Below are positions 12,027-23,908 of a stretch of DNA of 64,000 bases, piece after piece. Where the stretch lies: the NCBI GenBank assembly GCA_003667245.1, contig RCNN01000048.1:1-64000 (forward strand), given 5' to 3'. Position 1 is the stretch's first letter. Each line of letters opens with the position of its first letter. Origin of the DNA: Heterostelium multicystogenum (taxonomy: Eukaryota > Evosea > Eumycetozoa > Acytosteliales > Acytosteliaceae). The notes under the pieces were generated by a model. It worked only from the letters and a program-made list of their open reading frames with translations, was not told the origin of the DNA and did no database searches. Position numbers and translations under genes: made by a program.

Positions 12027-12544
12027 TCCTCGATTCCGTCACCTATCAAAACATAAACATAATACAAAGCATAGCATAATACACTAATCTAATATACCTC
12101 AATCATCATAAATAACACTCATACATTACCAACAATACATATACAGCACAAACAACAAACAGTCAACATCCAACATCAATCATCAAATACAAAACAAAAC
12201 CCATACTCATACAGTTTTCAAACAAATAGCATCTTAATAAATAATTCATACATTTATTATTGTATTATTCAAATAACTGAACTAAACTAAAGCAACTTCT
12301 CTTCCAACTTGTTAATGAGCACTGTCCACTTCTTACTCTGGAAAATACGAAAATGAACTCATGGGTGTGGGGTCTGTCAAATTTGAAATTTTGAATTGTG
12401 ATCTCGAGAATTTAACTGACAATTTGAACAAACAAAGTCATCACCAATCTCTATCTATCTATCTATCTATCTATCTCTATTAGTTATATTTATAGTCCTG
12501 TTAGTATAGGTCAGCTGGTTGATTGATTTGGTTAGTTGGTTGTC
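12027..12544. other. Intergenic region between ube3a and aqr, with a TCTA microsatellite
   Basis: A run of CTAT units lies at 12449-12476. On the minus strand, 12290-12345 reads as a possible terminal exon: acceptor TTTTCCAG followed by SKKWTVLINKLEEKLL and a stop. No upstream exon could be linked to it, so it is not called as a gene. Confidence 0.5.
12449..12476. repeat. (CTAT)n microsatellite
   Basis: Seven CTAT units just upstream of the Aquarius start codon. Confidence 0.9.
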
Positions 12545-15500
12545 ATGGCAAAGAATAGCGCTCAAAAGAGAAATGAAAACGACAGTGATGATAGCAATGG
12601 CAACAGCTCGCGAGTAAAGAAACAAAAGCAATCTGATACTCACAACAACAATAATGGAGATGCTAATGGTAGCAACATAAACACTGGCAAAGGTGTTGGA
12701 TCGCTCACAGTGTCATCTGTCGTCGGTGATCGTATCACACAGCTGTCGGCACAGCATTGGCTGTCAGGTGACCAGTCGGCATCTACCACCTATAACCCAC
12801 AGCTTGTGCACGACCTTCTATACAATGATATTCTATTGGCCAATGGCAACAACAACAGCAACAGCAGCAGTACGAGTAGAGATCGTACATTGGTATTGCT
12901 TGAGCTTTCTCATTACTTGGAGAACTATCTTTGGCCACACTTTAAGAAGCAACAGCAGCAACCAGACGCTAAACAAGATTATAACAACTTGGTTTGGTCA
13001 ATCATTATCATGATCAACGAGAAAGCTAAAGAAGGAATCTCTGCTTTCCAAATATTCGACAGCAACGACACTGCTTTTAAGTCATTGTTCGAGCAGGCAC
13101 TGAGGTTGCCATACTCTCTGAATAGCAGTGGAGACATCAACAGCAAAACAAATCTACTTCACCACTTCATCCAGTTCCTCATTCACTGCTACCAGTCACT
13201 GGAGAATCCAATGGTCAGAGCAGAATCACTCAAGATTGTCTCCTATCCAATCTGGATGAACCTGTCCGCAGGTCGACTCGCAGCCGAGCTCCAGGATATC
13301 TCGCCACAACTCCAAAAGAAGATTATCGCAATGAAGAAGAAGTATCAAAAGACACCACCTGCTTCATCTTCAAACGATTGTAAGTATTTGAAGCAAGTAG
13401 GGACAATGCTGAGCGTGTCAAGAATACTAATTATGGAGCCTGTCTATCTAGATATATATTCAAACTTCCTGATATATTTGATGAGGGACTTCATTGAAAA
13501 CAGATTGATGAAGATCACTGTGGTTGATAAGACAGCTTTGATTGCACCTAATAGCGCCGATGATGAATTGATCAGATATTGCGAGTTGTTTGTGGAGTTT
13601 GTCATTGATTTGGTAAATCAGATCACAACAAGACGTTTTGTTTATGCATTGCTCGACGATTTCCATTTGTTGGTGCGAATCAAGGAGTCGCCTTTCAGTA
13701 GAAGTGGACATTCTCGTGTCAATAATCTTAATGAATCATTGAAGATTCTCGACTTCTATTTGAACTTCACAATAGACAATTTCACTGGACAAGAGATACC
13801 TATGGATCAGGTCATTCAAACACATTACTTTAAGATACAGAACTTCCAAAGACTGCTCTTCAAGAAATACCCAGAGCTAAAGGAGCTGTCGCTCATGAAT
13901 GTGTCTTCAGTTGAAGATAGAACCAACTTGGCAAAGCAGCTGGAGGCTGCCACCACAGAGAGACTACGTGAGCTCGCCGTTGAGAGCGGCTGGCTGTCAG
14001 AAGAGTCTAAAGACTCGAAAGCTTTCATCATTTCCGTTATTATAAATGCCCTCAAGCGTCACCATTACCATAGAGACGCTCTCAAATCAGTACCTCTTTA
14101 TCCTAATGAGACAGACTTGTGGAGTAGTGAGATGGGTGTACTTGACAACTACCATGGAGAACGTTCACTTCCACTCCCTAAACTTAACATGCAGTACCTC
14201 TCACTACAAGACTACTTGTTCCGTAACTACTATCTCTTCAAGACTGAAGCAGCATACGAGCTGAGGTCCGACCTCGAGGATGCCATCCGCAGACTTGCCC
14301 CGAAATTGAATGACGATGGTAAGACAGTTTGCACAGGTTGGTCAAAGATGGCCCTTCCCATTTTCAACTTCAGACTGATCAAGGTTGGACAACCATTGGT
14401 CGGTGAATCCAAGCCATCCAAAGTCACTGGAATTCTTAACTACACTCTTGCCAATGTGAAACAATCGAATATACGTGAGGAATGGGATTCTTTGAAGGAA
14501 TACGACGTTCTCATGCTGGTCTCAGTGCGTGCTAAAATTGGACTCAGCGGAAAATATGATCAGACCAAACCATTTGCAACAGAGTATGGTGTTACAGCCA
14601 TTCGTGGATGCGAATTGATAGAGATCTGCGACGAAAAAGGAGATCGTATTGAGAATCAACTTGTAACTGATAGCAACAATGTCAAGAAACAACCCCGTGG
14701 CAATATGAGACAGCTTAAAGTATCATTGGATACCAACCAATACCAAATAGATTTGGACAACAGCGAGAACGGTTCATCCATTGCACAAACAAACATCAAC
14801 AATACACCAGCCAATAACTTAAACATTGCTCCAGATATTTACAAGACATTCAATATCATTGTCAGAAGAAAAGCTAAAGAGAATAACTTCAAGGCAATTC
14901 AAGAAACAATTGTATCGCTTATCAATGACGACAATAATCTACCGGAATGGCTGTCCAACACATTCCTAGGCTATCCAAGTGATAGCAGCTCAGGAAATAC
15001 ATCTGCAACCATTGATTTCCAAGACACATTCATATCAAAACAACATCTTCTGGATACATATGGAGATGTCGAGACAGCAGACTTTTCAAAATGTGTAGAA
15101 TCACCTTTCAAATTGACATTCAAAGACAACAAGCTGGTTGTTGCTGAATCGTACCAGAGAGTACTGAACCTCAGCCTCAATACAAACAAGATTGAAGAAA
15201 AATCGTCGTTGTAATAAGATTAAATTCACACCTGTACAAGTAGATGCTATTCGTCGTGGAAGCTCAGAAGGACTGACTCTCATTGTTGGTCCACCCCGGT
15301 ACTGGAAAGACTGACGTTGCAGTCCAGATCATATCAAACATCTACCACAATCATCCAACACAAAGAACATTAATTATCACTCACTCCAACCAAGCTTTGA
15401 ATCAGCTTTTTGATAAAATCTACCAACTCGATATTGACGAACGTCATTTACTCCGTCTCGGACATGGTCACAGCCAATTGGAGTCTCAATCTGACTTTAC

Positions 15501-17008
15501 ACGTACTGGACGTATCGACTACATGCTCAGCTTGCGTATTCATAGATTGGCACTAGTAGACTATCTCGCCAAGACTCTTGGTGTCACAGCAGACGTAGGA
15601 AGTACCTGCGAAACAGCCGAGCATTTCTACCAGCATGACATCATTCCTCGTTGGACAATTTTCCAACAACAGCTTAGCGATGCCAAAGGAGGGGCAGCCA
15701 TCAAACTAAGCTTCCCATTCAGCCAATATTTCCAAGTGAATCTATTTGTCGATGGAAAATACACTGATGAAGATAAAACAACGGCAGATAGATGCTGGCG
15801 TGCAATTAAGCAAATATTCAGTGAACTCGAAGAGTGTCGCGCCTTTGAACTGTTGAAATCAGCATCAGATAGATTCAACTACTTGCTCATGAAACAATCG
15901 AGAATTGTTGCAATGACATGTACACATGCAGCATTAAAACGAAATGAATTGGTTTAAACTAGGTTTCAAATATGACAATGTGATCATGGAAGAAGCAGGA
16001 CAAATCAGTGATGTCGAATCTTTCATTCCACTCCAACTCCAAACAACTGCATCACTCTCAGAATCCGAATCTCGTCTCAAACGTTTAATTATGATTGGAG
16101 ATCACCACCAACTTCCACCAGTTGTCAAGTGTCAGTCACTTGTTAGATTCTTCTCATCTAGACCAATCACTGTTTGCCCGTTTCATCCGTCTAGGTGTAG
16201 AATATGTCCAACTTGACCGTCAAGGTCGTTCACGTGCATCACTTGCCGAACTATTCTCATGGCGATACAAAGGACTAGACAATCTTCCAAATATGGCTGA
16301 TAATGACAAACGATTCACACTGGCCAACCCTGGATTCCTCTACGAAACTCAACTGATCAATGTAGACGACAATCCCGCAAACTATGGCACTGGAGAGTCT
16401 GAACCATTTGCTCACTTCTACCAGAATCTTGCCGAGGCAGAATACATTGTCAGTGTCTATCAATATATGAGACTGCAGGGATACAGCTCCGACTCAATCT
16501 CAGTCATCACCACATACAATGGTTCAAAAAGAATTGCTACGAAACATTTTCCAACAGAAATGCAAGGACAATCCTCTGTTTGGATTGCCAAAGAAGATCA
16601 CAACCGTCGACAAATACCAAGGACAACAGAACGATTATATCCTGTTTGTCATTGGTGCGTACCAAGAACTATGGACATATCAGAGATCTCCGTAGACTCG
16701 TCGTAGCAATGTCACGTGCACGTCTTGGACTCTATATTTTCTGTAAACGACCATTCTTTACCGACTGCTATGAAACCATCTCTGTATTCCACAAGTTCAG
16801 CGAGTCACCAGACAAACTCGTGCTGGTGCCAACTGAAACCTACCCCACCGAAAGAATTGCACTCGCCACTCCATACCAATCGCTCGACGCGATAATCAAG
16901 CAACAACCAAACATCGAACCATTCACCATAGAAAACTATTTACATATGCAAACAAGTAGTACAATCAAATTTACCTCAATAGAAGTAACCATTACATCAC
17001 AACAATAA
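12545..17008 (+). CDS. aqr: Intron-binding protein Aquarius (SF1 RNA helicase)
   Basis: Aquarius is the intron-binding complex helicase that contacts the intron upstream of the branch site in the spliceosome. The start is ATG 12545, followed by a Lys/Asn-rich leader. The helical N-terminal region shows [16 protein letters not shown] and later [20 protein letters not shown]. The helicase core follows: [11 protein letters not shown], a Walker A GPPGTGKT interrupted by one extra C at about 15290, [38 protein letters not shown], motif [32 protein letters not shown], and [18 protein letters not shown]. The total of about 1,490 codons equals the usual family length. There are no introns. Frame slips lie near 15205, 15290, 15955, 16135, 16525 and 16643, all inside conserved motifs, so base errors are the likely cause. 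Confidence 0.95.
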
Positions 17009-18208
17009 ACTCCAAGTAAAGTAAACCTTGTGCCTAATGATGATGATGAGTCAGCAGATCTGTGCATTTCAGCTGACATGTATATATATGAAAGTCAAAG
17101 TAGGACAACTGATTGCAAAGTTGTTAATTTTATGAAAAGGCATTGATTGCCATTTCGTTGTGTCATGCATTGTCATTGTTGTTTTTATTGTGTTGAAGAC
17201 ACCGATTACTTCCCAGATGTTTTTTACAGTTTTGCCAGAAGTTGCAAAAAAAAACAAATCACTCTTTTATTTGATTTTCGTTTTAATTCTTGTAGAGACT
17301 CTGTGGGTGGTTATTGCTTTTTTCAAGGATCTAACCCCCAATAACAACAACAACATGATCATGTTCACAAGTGGCAACAAAATTCAACATATTTAGGTTT
17401 TTGATTTGATTGCTTTTTTGTTGTTTTTATCATGATGATTTAATATTAATATAAATTTCATTATTATTAAGTAATCAATCATTCATCAATTAATTTATTC
17501 ATTATTTAATATTTCTATCAAGGGTAATATAATATTGTTGTTGGTTGTTGTTGTCGATTAAAGTAATTTTATAATTCTAAACATAAACACAAACGAACAA
17601 GAGGACAAATAAAATAGAATAGATAGTTAGATAGAAAATTAGCAATTAAAAGGAATAGTTTTAGATATATACAGATTCACTGGTGATAAATAAAGTTAGA
17701 ATCGATTGATTAGAAATACATCAATATTACATTGCATTAAAAACTAACTCAACTATTAAATTATAATTAAAACTACCAACTATCTATATTTATATAATAT
17801 ATTATATATTCATTCAGACATCTATACTTTAATAAAATAATAATAATAATCAAAACAATCATATTAATATTTTCATTATTATTAGTTTCACTTAAATTCC
17901 CATCCATCCAAACCCCAACCACACACACAATCCGATTATAATTATTAATATTGTTGTTGGAATTTTAAGTGGTGGTATGTTTTGCTGTGTTTGTTGTTGC
18001 ACGATAAAAGATTTCAAATATTATGATTATTAATTTGTTCAATCCTCTGATTAAACAACCTACTCTTTTTTTGTTTTTTAATTCTAATACTAACTCATTT
18101 AATTAAATATACTATAGTATTTGTACTTCTATTTAACTATTAATCTTATCTTTAGAGAATCAATATTTTTACTTCAATCATACATTCATCAGTCAAATAT
18201 ATAAAATC
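17009..18208. other. Intergenic, AT-rich; no gene recognised
   Basis: About 1.2 kb. A 78-codon open stretch (17160-17396, +) includes one hydrophobic segment, but its composition (AAC runs, Phe/Ile from T/A-rich DNA) fits chance. The remainder is homopolymeric AT, probably the promoter of the downstream PITP gene. Confidence 0.55.
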
Positions 18209-19114
18209 ATGTTGATCAAAGAATAGTAAGTTGGCAATTACAATCAATCTTTAGATTGAGCTTTAAAAATGTGGAGCACAGTAGTAATTCTTATGTTTAT
18301 GTTTGGTTGATCGATTCAGTCGTATTACATTGCCACTGACAGTTGAAGAATATCAAATAGCTCAATTGTATATGGTCTCTAAGAAGAGTAAAGAAACAAC
18401 TAAAGCTGGTGAAGGTATTGAGATTCTTGTAAATGAGCCATATTGAGGATGAGAAATCAAAAGGACAATATACACACAAAGTCATTCATTGAACAATTCC
18501 TTACCAAAGTTGGCTGCCGCCATCTTGCCTTCCAGTGCTTGAGAGTCGAAGAAAAGGCCTGGAATGCCTACCCCTACTGTAAAACAGTCTATAGTTGTCC
18601 ATTCTTTGGTGAACGTCTCACTCTTTCTTTGGAGTCAATGCACAAGCCAGGTCGTGGTGAAATAGAAAACGCACTTGGTGCTAGCGAGGAGACTCTCAAG
18701 GAACGTATCGTAGATTACATTGATATTGCCAACGACCAATCGACTCCAAGGACTACGTAGAGTCCGAAGATCCAAAGCTCTTCAAGAGTCAAAAGACTGG
18801 TCGTGGTCCACTCAACCAAGAGAAATGGAGAGACACCGTCGAGCCAGTCATGACATGCTACAAGTTGATTCATGTTGAATTCAAGTATTTTGGTTTCCAA
18901 ACAAAGGTTGAGAATTTGATCCAAAAGATCGGTTGCAGAGATGTCCTGTTGAAAGCACATAGAGCCTTGTTTTGTTGGATGGACGAATGGTTTGGATTGA
19001 CAATCGAAGACATCAGAAGAATCGAAGCCGAAACTAAAGAGCAATTAGCAAAAAGCTATGGAAGAGGAAAAAGCAAAAGAAGAAGCAGAGAAGAATGCCA
19101 AGCATAAGAAATAG
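18209..19114 (+). CDS. Class I phosphatidylinositol transfer protein
   Basis: PITPs exchange PI and PC between membranes and support phosphoinositide signalling. Exon 1 is only 17 bases (MLIKEY..). The intron is 18226-18319. Exon 2 continues RITLPLTVEEYQIAQLYMVS, then GEGIEILVNEPY. A single extra T near 18435 shifts the frame before EDEKSKGQYTHKV. Then come EKAWNAYPYCKTV (lipid-contacting region), KLFKSQKTGRGPL, CYKLIHVEFKYFGFQTKVEN, RALFCWMDEWFGLTIEDIRR and a Lys/Glu-rich end. The total of about 270 codons equals animal PITP-alpha and the dictyostelid PITPs. Further slips lie near 18490, 18745 and 19060; the Lys/Glu ending with stop at 19112-19114 is in the frame expected for the family. Confidence 0.92.
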
Positions 19115-19277
19115 ATAAAGTTTCAAAATAATAACAATCAAAACATATTTCAAACTTTAGCTAGATCAACCTTTGCAAGTTGTGTGTTTTTTCAACATTC
19201 GAAAATAAAGTGATCATAAAGTTTTCCCTCCTTTTTTTAAAATTTTACAGAACCCATTTTTTGGGATAATTTAAGTC

Positions 19278-20058
19278 ATGATGATGGAAACTTTGAGTAT
19301 TAATCATTTTATATTATTATTATTATTATTATCAACTTTGTTTATTTGTTGTAAAGTTAGATTCATCATGATCAAAAAGCAAGTCAGTAAAATCTATGTT
19401 GACCAGTTGGAGGAGTTGTGGGATTTGGTTGTCAGTGAGAATTTGAACATGCTAGAGAAGAGTTCGGAGGATGGCAGCATCGATGAAACCACTCTCGAGC
19501 AAATAAAGACTTTTAGAGATGCTATGTTTAGTGGATTGGATGATAGGCTTGAGGTAATTGCACCTGTACCTCCTCCCTTGGAGATGCCACTGTCGACACT
19601 GTTGCCTCTGGTGTGCCTGTTGTCCCACAACCACAACATCGAAAGTACATCTCTCTGTGATTAAGGCTTTCGAACAGGAGCAAGTAGATCATTCACTCCT
19701 CAAAAAACTCTCACAACTCAAGACAGAGTTGGCCTCCACTATCAAAAATGTAGAACAACTGCGTCGTGATGTACCTTCGATCGTCAGCACAGAGGTCACT
19801 CAAAACCTCAAAAAGTCGCAGCCTACCATTGCTCCACTGGTACAACCTCCACCAGTGACCCTCAATCAATTCACAGAAGACATGACACCACAGCAATCAA
19901 AAGTAATGCTAGAGCAAATTGGATTCGATATCGACACAATTAAAAGTGAGAGCAGCGAGCTTCTTTCCATGATAGTGAACGAGGTATCGCACTCCAAAGA
20001 GGTCATCGAGGCTGCTTCACATATTATCTCGACCTCCCAAGTGGATGACAATTATTAA
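19278..20058 (+). CDS. Probable kinetochore MIND-complex subunit, NSL1/Mis14-like
   Basis: Start is ATG 19278. The apparent hydrophobic stretch after residue 6 is best read as a 60-bp intron (19297-19356, gtattaat..aaag), which is a multiple of three and so stays open. Spliced, the N-terminus is MMMETLIRFIMIKKQVSKIY, resembling the NSL1 opening with a basic R-hydrophobic-R segment. A Pro/Val-rich linker, then RKYIS..VIKAFEQEQVDHSL and a long coiled coil (LKTELASTIKNVEQLRRDVP) follow. NSL1 and Mis14 have this layout: a helical head, a PRK-type motif and VEQLRRD-like helices. Sequence similarity is low in this family, so the assignment is inference. Frame slips lie near 19560 and 19655. Confidence 0.45.
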
Positions 20059-20345
20059 TATTCTTTGTAATTACAAAAACCATATTGACAACTCACAATC
20101 ATACAACACAATTCAATTTGCAGTTGTCAACTAAATATACAACAATCTCAACTTTAAATCAACTCCAACTCCAAACCTCATGAAAGAACTACCGGAGGGT
20201 GACCAATATAATAATGTTCACTCATTCATTTGGTTCCATCACTTTCAAAAGTATGGTGAATATGTAGTGAATCTACTCTAGCAGGAATCAGACAAACCAC
20301 TGGTCGACCAACATAAAAGGGTATGTTATGAATAAATACAATACA

Positions 20346-20920
20346 CTATATAAGAGTTTCTTTATTAATCTTTTCTTTTTCTAAAATAAATTTCCCTACT
20401 TTATACTTTTGTGATTCATCTTTGGCAAATTCCTTTTTTAAAATAATAATGATAATAATAGGTGGCACAATATTATGCTTGGTGTTAGTATTATTGATAT
20501 TAACAGTTTAGTTAATATTATGTTACAACTTACATATTTCCAACCAAGATGCTCATCACACTTTATACAATAAATATCGGCTACGACATGCATACCTGTT
20601 GTAAGATTTCTATCCTCACTTTCACCGACTACAACATTTACACTAATGATTGTAGTTAGTAAATATTATCATGTAGTGACATTTATCTTCTACAGAAATA
20701 CTAACCATTCACCAATAAGATATCCAGTACCATATCTGCCTTGAAAATCCTTTTATAATATATTTATATATAATTTGGTTAAAATGGATATGAGAATGAA
20801 ATAAATCAAAATGCTTCATACCGTTGATATCAATTGCTCCGACAATGCTAAATGCACTTTGCAGGTACGACAAGTATATATACTTGAGCCTGATAAATAA
20901 TAAGTAAAAAGCTTACCCAT
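20346..20920 (-). CDS. ypel: Yippee-like zinc-binding protein, five exons
   Basis: Assembled from five exons on the minus strand: 20917-20920, 20822-20889, 20706-20749, 20534-20642 and 20346-20432. All junctions are GT-AG and the 312 bases are in frame throughout, giving 103 residues, the usual Yippee length. Exon 1 contributes only four bases. The zinc-binding pairs CRTC (in [13 protein letters not shown]) and CIKC (in [16 protein letters not shown]) are both present, as are [11 protein letters not shown] and the ending [15 protein letters not shown]. Yippee proteins adopt a beta-tent fold related to Mis18 and cereblon CULT domains. They are linked to centrosome and mitotic functions, and to GID/CTLH ubiquitin ligase in animals. 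No frame error is present. Confidence 0.93.
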
Positions 20921-21572
20921 TACTAATAATAAGATATGAATGATTTGTTGACTGTTTGATTTATTGATCACAGCTTTCTTTGATTCTATTTAAATTAATA
21001 TTGTCTATAATAGATAAACTAGGTCAAGAATAAACTATTCAAGCTTCCTGTAGATGTTGTAAATGTAGATGATGATATTGTAAAACAATCACAATGTCTT
21101 ACAATCATTATACTTTTATTCAATTATTTTCTAATAATAATAATAATACTAATAATCATCAACTATTATAAAATATATGAATATCTGCTTTTTGTTAAAG
21201 TTTAGGGTTATATGTAAATAATAATAAATTAAGTGAATGTACAGCACAATGAATATATATAAATATATATATATATTTTTGATTATTTTAATAAAAAGAA
21301 AAGTAAACAAACAAGGGTATCTTGTTTATATTCCTTTTATTAAAAAATTAATTTTGATGTTTTCTGCTTTGCACAAATGTCCAAGCCAAAAAATCAATTA
21401 AAATATAATTTTGTGTTTTTCGCACAAAAAAGAGAGAAATGAAATTAAATGTACACCCAGTATAGCACCAGTAGATTATAGCCTTCATCTTGGATTATTT
21501 ATTACAAATACTTATTTATGTTATTTAAATTTGGTTTTTGTGTTGTTTTATTTTATTAGTTTGTTACTACAA
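20921..21572. other. Intergenic, AT-rich; no gene recognised
   Basis: Upstream of the Yippee gene and downstream of the acetyltransferase gene. ATA and TA runs near 21137-21275; nothing coding-like seen. Confidence 0.6.
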
Positions 21573-22316
21573 TTATAATGATGGTTTTTTAGGTGTTCTT
21601 TTAAAGAATGTTACACTTGGAACAAGATCAAGATTGATATCTTCGGGTATTCTTGGTAGTTTATCCTTTTCTAGAGCTACAAATCCTAGTTTCTCGTAGA
21701 ATGGTACTAGTTTGGCACTTGTGCACTCGAGATAACATGATTTTTGTTCTTGATCGAGCTTTTCAAACAGTACCTCCATGATCTTGGTTGCCAAACCTTG
21801 GCCTCTGTATTTCTCATCCGTCGACAAAATCAAAAGATAGTAACCTTCAATTGAATCATATTGTGCAAATTTCTCTGAAAAGTATTCTATAATATTATAA
21901 TGAAATGATTGTATATTAGTAAGATTGGTACGATCGTTTAATGTTATTACTCTACCTTCTAAAGCGATAAATCTTTTAAATGTTACATCTAATCCACGTT
22001 CCATGAGCAGTTTCTCTTGCTTCTTGGTGTACTCTTCCCAGAGATCCTCTGGCCATGGTACTCTTGGTGGTAACATCAAAACGAGTGAACGAATGCCATC
22101 GATGTTAATGTCGCCGAGGCAATAGCTCTGGTTGGAATCTATCGTTTGTTTGATGAATGCTTTCTGTATGGCTTTGATGAATGGCAGACGATCTGGTACA
22201 TCCATCTCGTGGAACATGTAATTTAAATAGGGGTCAGCAGTGAATGATTTAGTGTTGACCTCCAAGATAGCTTCCAAATTTTCCTTGGTCAGCAATGTCC
22301 ATTTTACACTTGTCAT
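21573..22316 (-). CDS. GNAT-family N-acetyltransferase
   Basis: An intact single-exon frame of 247 residues. The acetyl-CoA binding core is visible near residues 160-190: YYLLILSTDEKYRGQGLATK, with the R/Q-x-x-G-x-G/A motif as YRGQGLATKIMEVL. It is followed by CYLECTSAKLVPFYEKLGF, the usual GNAT motif B. The N-terminal region (FTADPYLNYMF.., LMLPPRVPWPEDLW) resembles fungal and amoebal GNATs annotated as acting on small molecules. The substrate cannot be told from sequence. It has no leader or membrane segment, so it is probably cytosolic. Confidence 0.88.
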   Translation of the reverse strand: MTSVKWTLLTKENLEAILEVNTKSFTADPYLNYMFHEMDVPDRLPFIKAIQKAFIKQTIDSNQSYCLGDINIDGIRSLVLMLPPRVPWPEDLWEEYTKKQEKLLMERGLDVTFKRFIALEGRVITLNDRTNLTNIQSFHYNIIEYFSEKFAQYDSIEGYYLLILSTDEKYRGQGLATKIMEVLFEKLDQEQKSCYLECTSAKLVPFYEKLGFVALEKDKLPRIPEDINLDLVPSVTFFKRTPKKPSL

Positions 22317-22959
22317 TTTTACAATATTATATAGTACTAATATAAATATATATAGGTATGTGTAGAAAAGATAAACAGATGAGTTCCACTCTACTCAAGA
22401 GATCAAAACATATGAATGTTGGCTATAATTATAATTAAGGTAATCAAAAAAAAAAATCAAAAAAATTCATACGAAATTTACAAATGATGGCAACAGGGTG
22501 GACCCACATTACCATTTCATATTTGTCGGTTTTGCTTTGATTTAAACTAAAAACTAGGAAATTTTTAAGTTTTGGAAGCGTCTGATACCATTTTTATTAG
22601 GACACTCAGTGGTTTGGAAGGTAACATTCACTCTTTGAATTAGGGGTCTTTTTACTGTTTAGGTGCTTGGTGTTGACAACTTACATCATAGACCCAGTGT
22701 TGTTATATACTTTGATTGACACTTTGTTTTCCAATCAAATCAATTAATAAACAAATCCACAACATATACCTAAGATAGATAAATACAATCGAATGAATAA
22801 GACTGAACTCATGAGAAATGAACCTAAACATGTTGAAGATGTTCAAGTTATTTTCTCAAGTTGACCTGGACTTAAATTTAAATAAGATTTAAATCACCTC
22901 TGTCATTCAAGAACTTTCAGTGGAGTTGCGAGATTTAACTTTTAGTTCCAAAATATTTA
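22317..22959. other. Intergenic; no gene recognised
   Basis: Shared region upstream of the acetyltransferase gene; mixed AT-rich sequence with a few moderately GC segments, nothing assignable. Confidence 0.5.
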
Positions 22960-23640
22960 TCACAATTGGAGGCTAGGGAAGGATGAGATTGGAGAGTGTT
23001 TGGATTGTCAATGGAGATAGAATTGAAGGGATTGGCTTGGAAGATGGGATATACATATTGTCTCTATTGAATAAGCTGGTGGTGACTTTTGGGGTAGACT
23101 GAAGTTCTCGGTTAAGAGGGCAGATAGAGACATACCATCTTCGTTGGATGTATTGGAATAGTGCCAAAATGCTCCATTCTTCTCATCTCTGGATCAGCTC
23201 ACTCTCTTTGTGTTCGAATTCAGAGTTGAGAAGAATGGTTCTTGAACCTTGAAGTGCAGATGTGCCAGTGATGATCTATACAATCGATGAACAAAACTCT
23301 ATCAACAACTTCGAAACTTCACAGAATCCCCTGTCGTAATTGAATTCTCTCAATCTAGATCCTGCAGCTTACATAAATCCTTCCTCAATTGCTCCAGGAG
23401 ACTCAATGCATGTGTCCCTCCCACTTACACTCTCTTCTTACCAAGATCAATCCACAGACGATAGACAAGGACATTCTCATCAACGTCTAGACGTCCTCGT
23501 GCCATCCCGTCAAGTCACAAGATGGAGCGAATGGACAACTTATTCTGTCATCTGTAAGATTGAGATTCATCTCAAAGAAGAATCCTGTGTTTGAAGCTAA
23601 CCCTCTTTCTCTTCTCTCCAACTATCCACTCAACAGTTCC
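22960..23640 (+). pseudogene. Coding-like island with disrupted frames, unassigned
   Basis: This 680-bp stretch is clearly richer in GC and more coding-like than its surroundings. Short open segments succeed one another in different + frames: MRLESVWIVNGDRIEGI with GIYILSLLNKLVV; then LKFSVKRADRDIPSSLDVL; then LDQLTLFVFEFRVEKNGS; then about 85 codons at 23340-23594. Minus-strand frames are also open (22973-23167). I do not recognise a family. It could be a decayed gene or one broken by several base errors; the strand choice itself is uncertain. Confidence 0.25.
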
Positions 23641-23908
23641 TTCAACTGACGCATTGACCAAAAAAAATGTTAATAAAATTAAATTTGAATTAATTAATGC
23701 AATATTCACCCACTACACTTTTATGCAAAGATCCCAAACAATCAACCAATCATTTCCCACCTTAAAATTGATCAGCAGCACCCATGTAAAAACATAAAAC
23801 AAAATAGATATAACTGGTTCTTTTATTTACACAGTTATTTAATTACCATCCTGTATAGTACCTTTATAAATATATAAGTGTTTGAACTTCAATAAAATAG
23901 AAATAGTA

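Noticed and set aside
17160..17396. 78-codon frame with one hydrophobic stretch
   Set aside because: AT-derived codons and an AAC run; no homology or splice partners.
20179..20280. Short + strand frame (MKELPEGDQYNN..) just past the Yippee gene
   Set aside because: Only about 33 codons and no continuation; not supportable as a gene.
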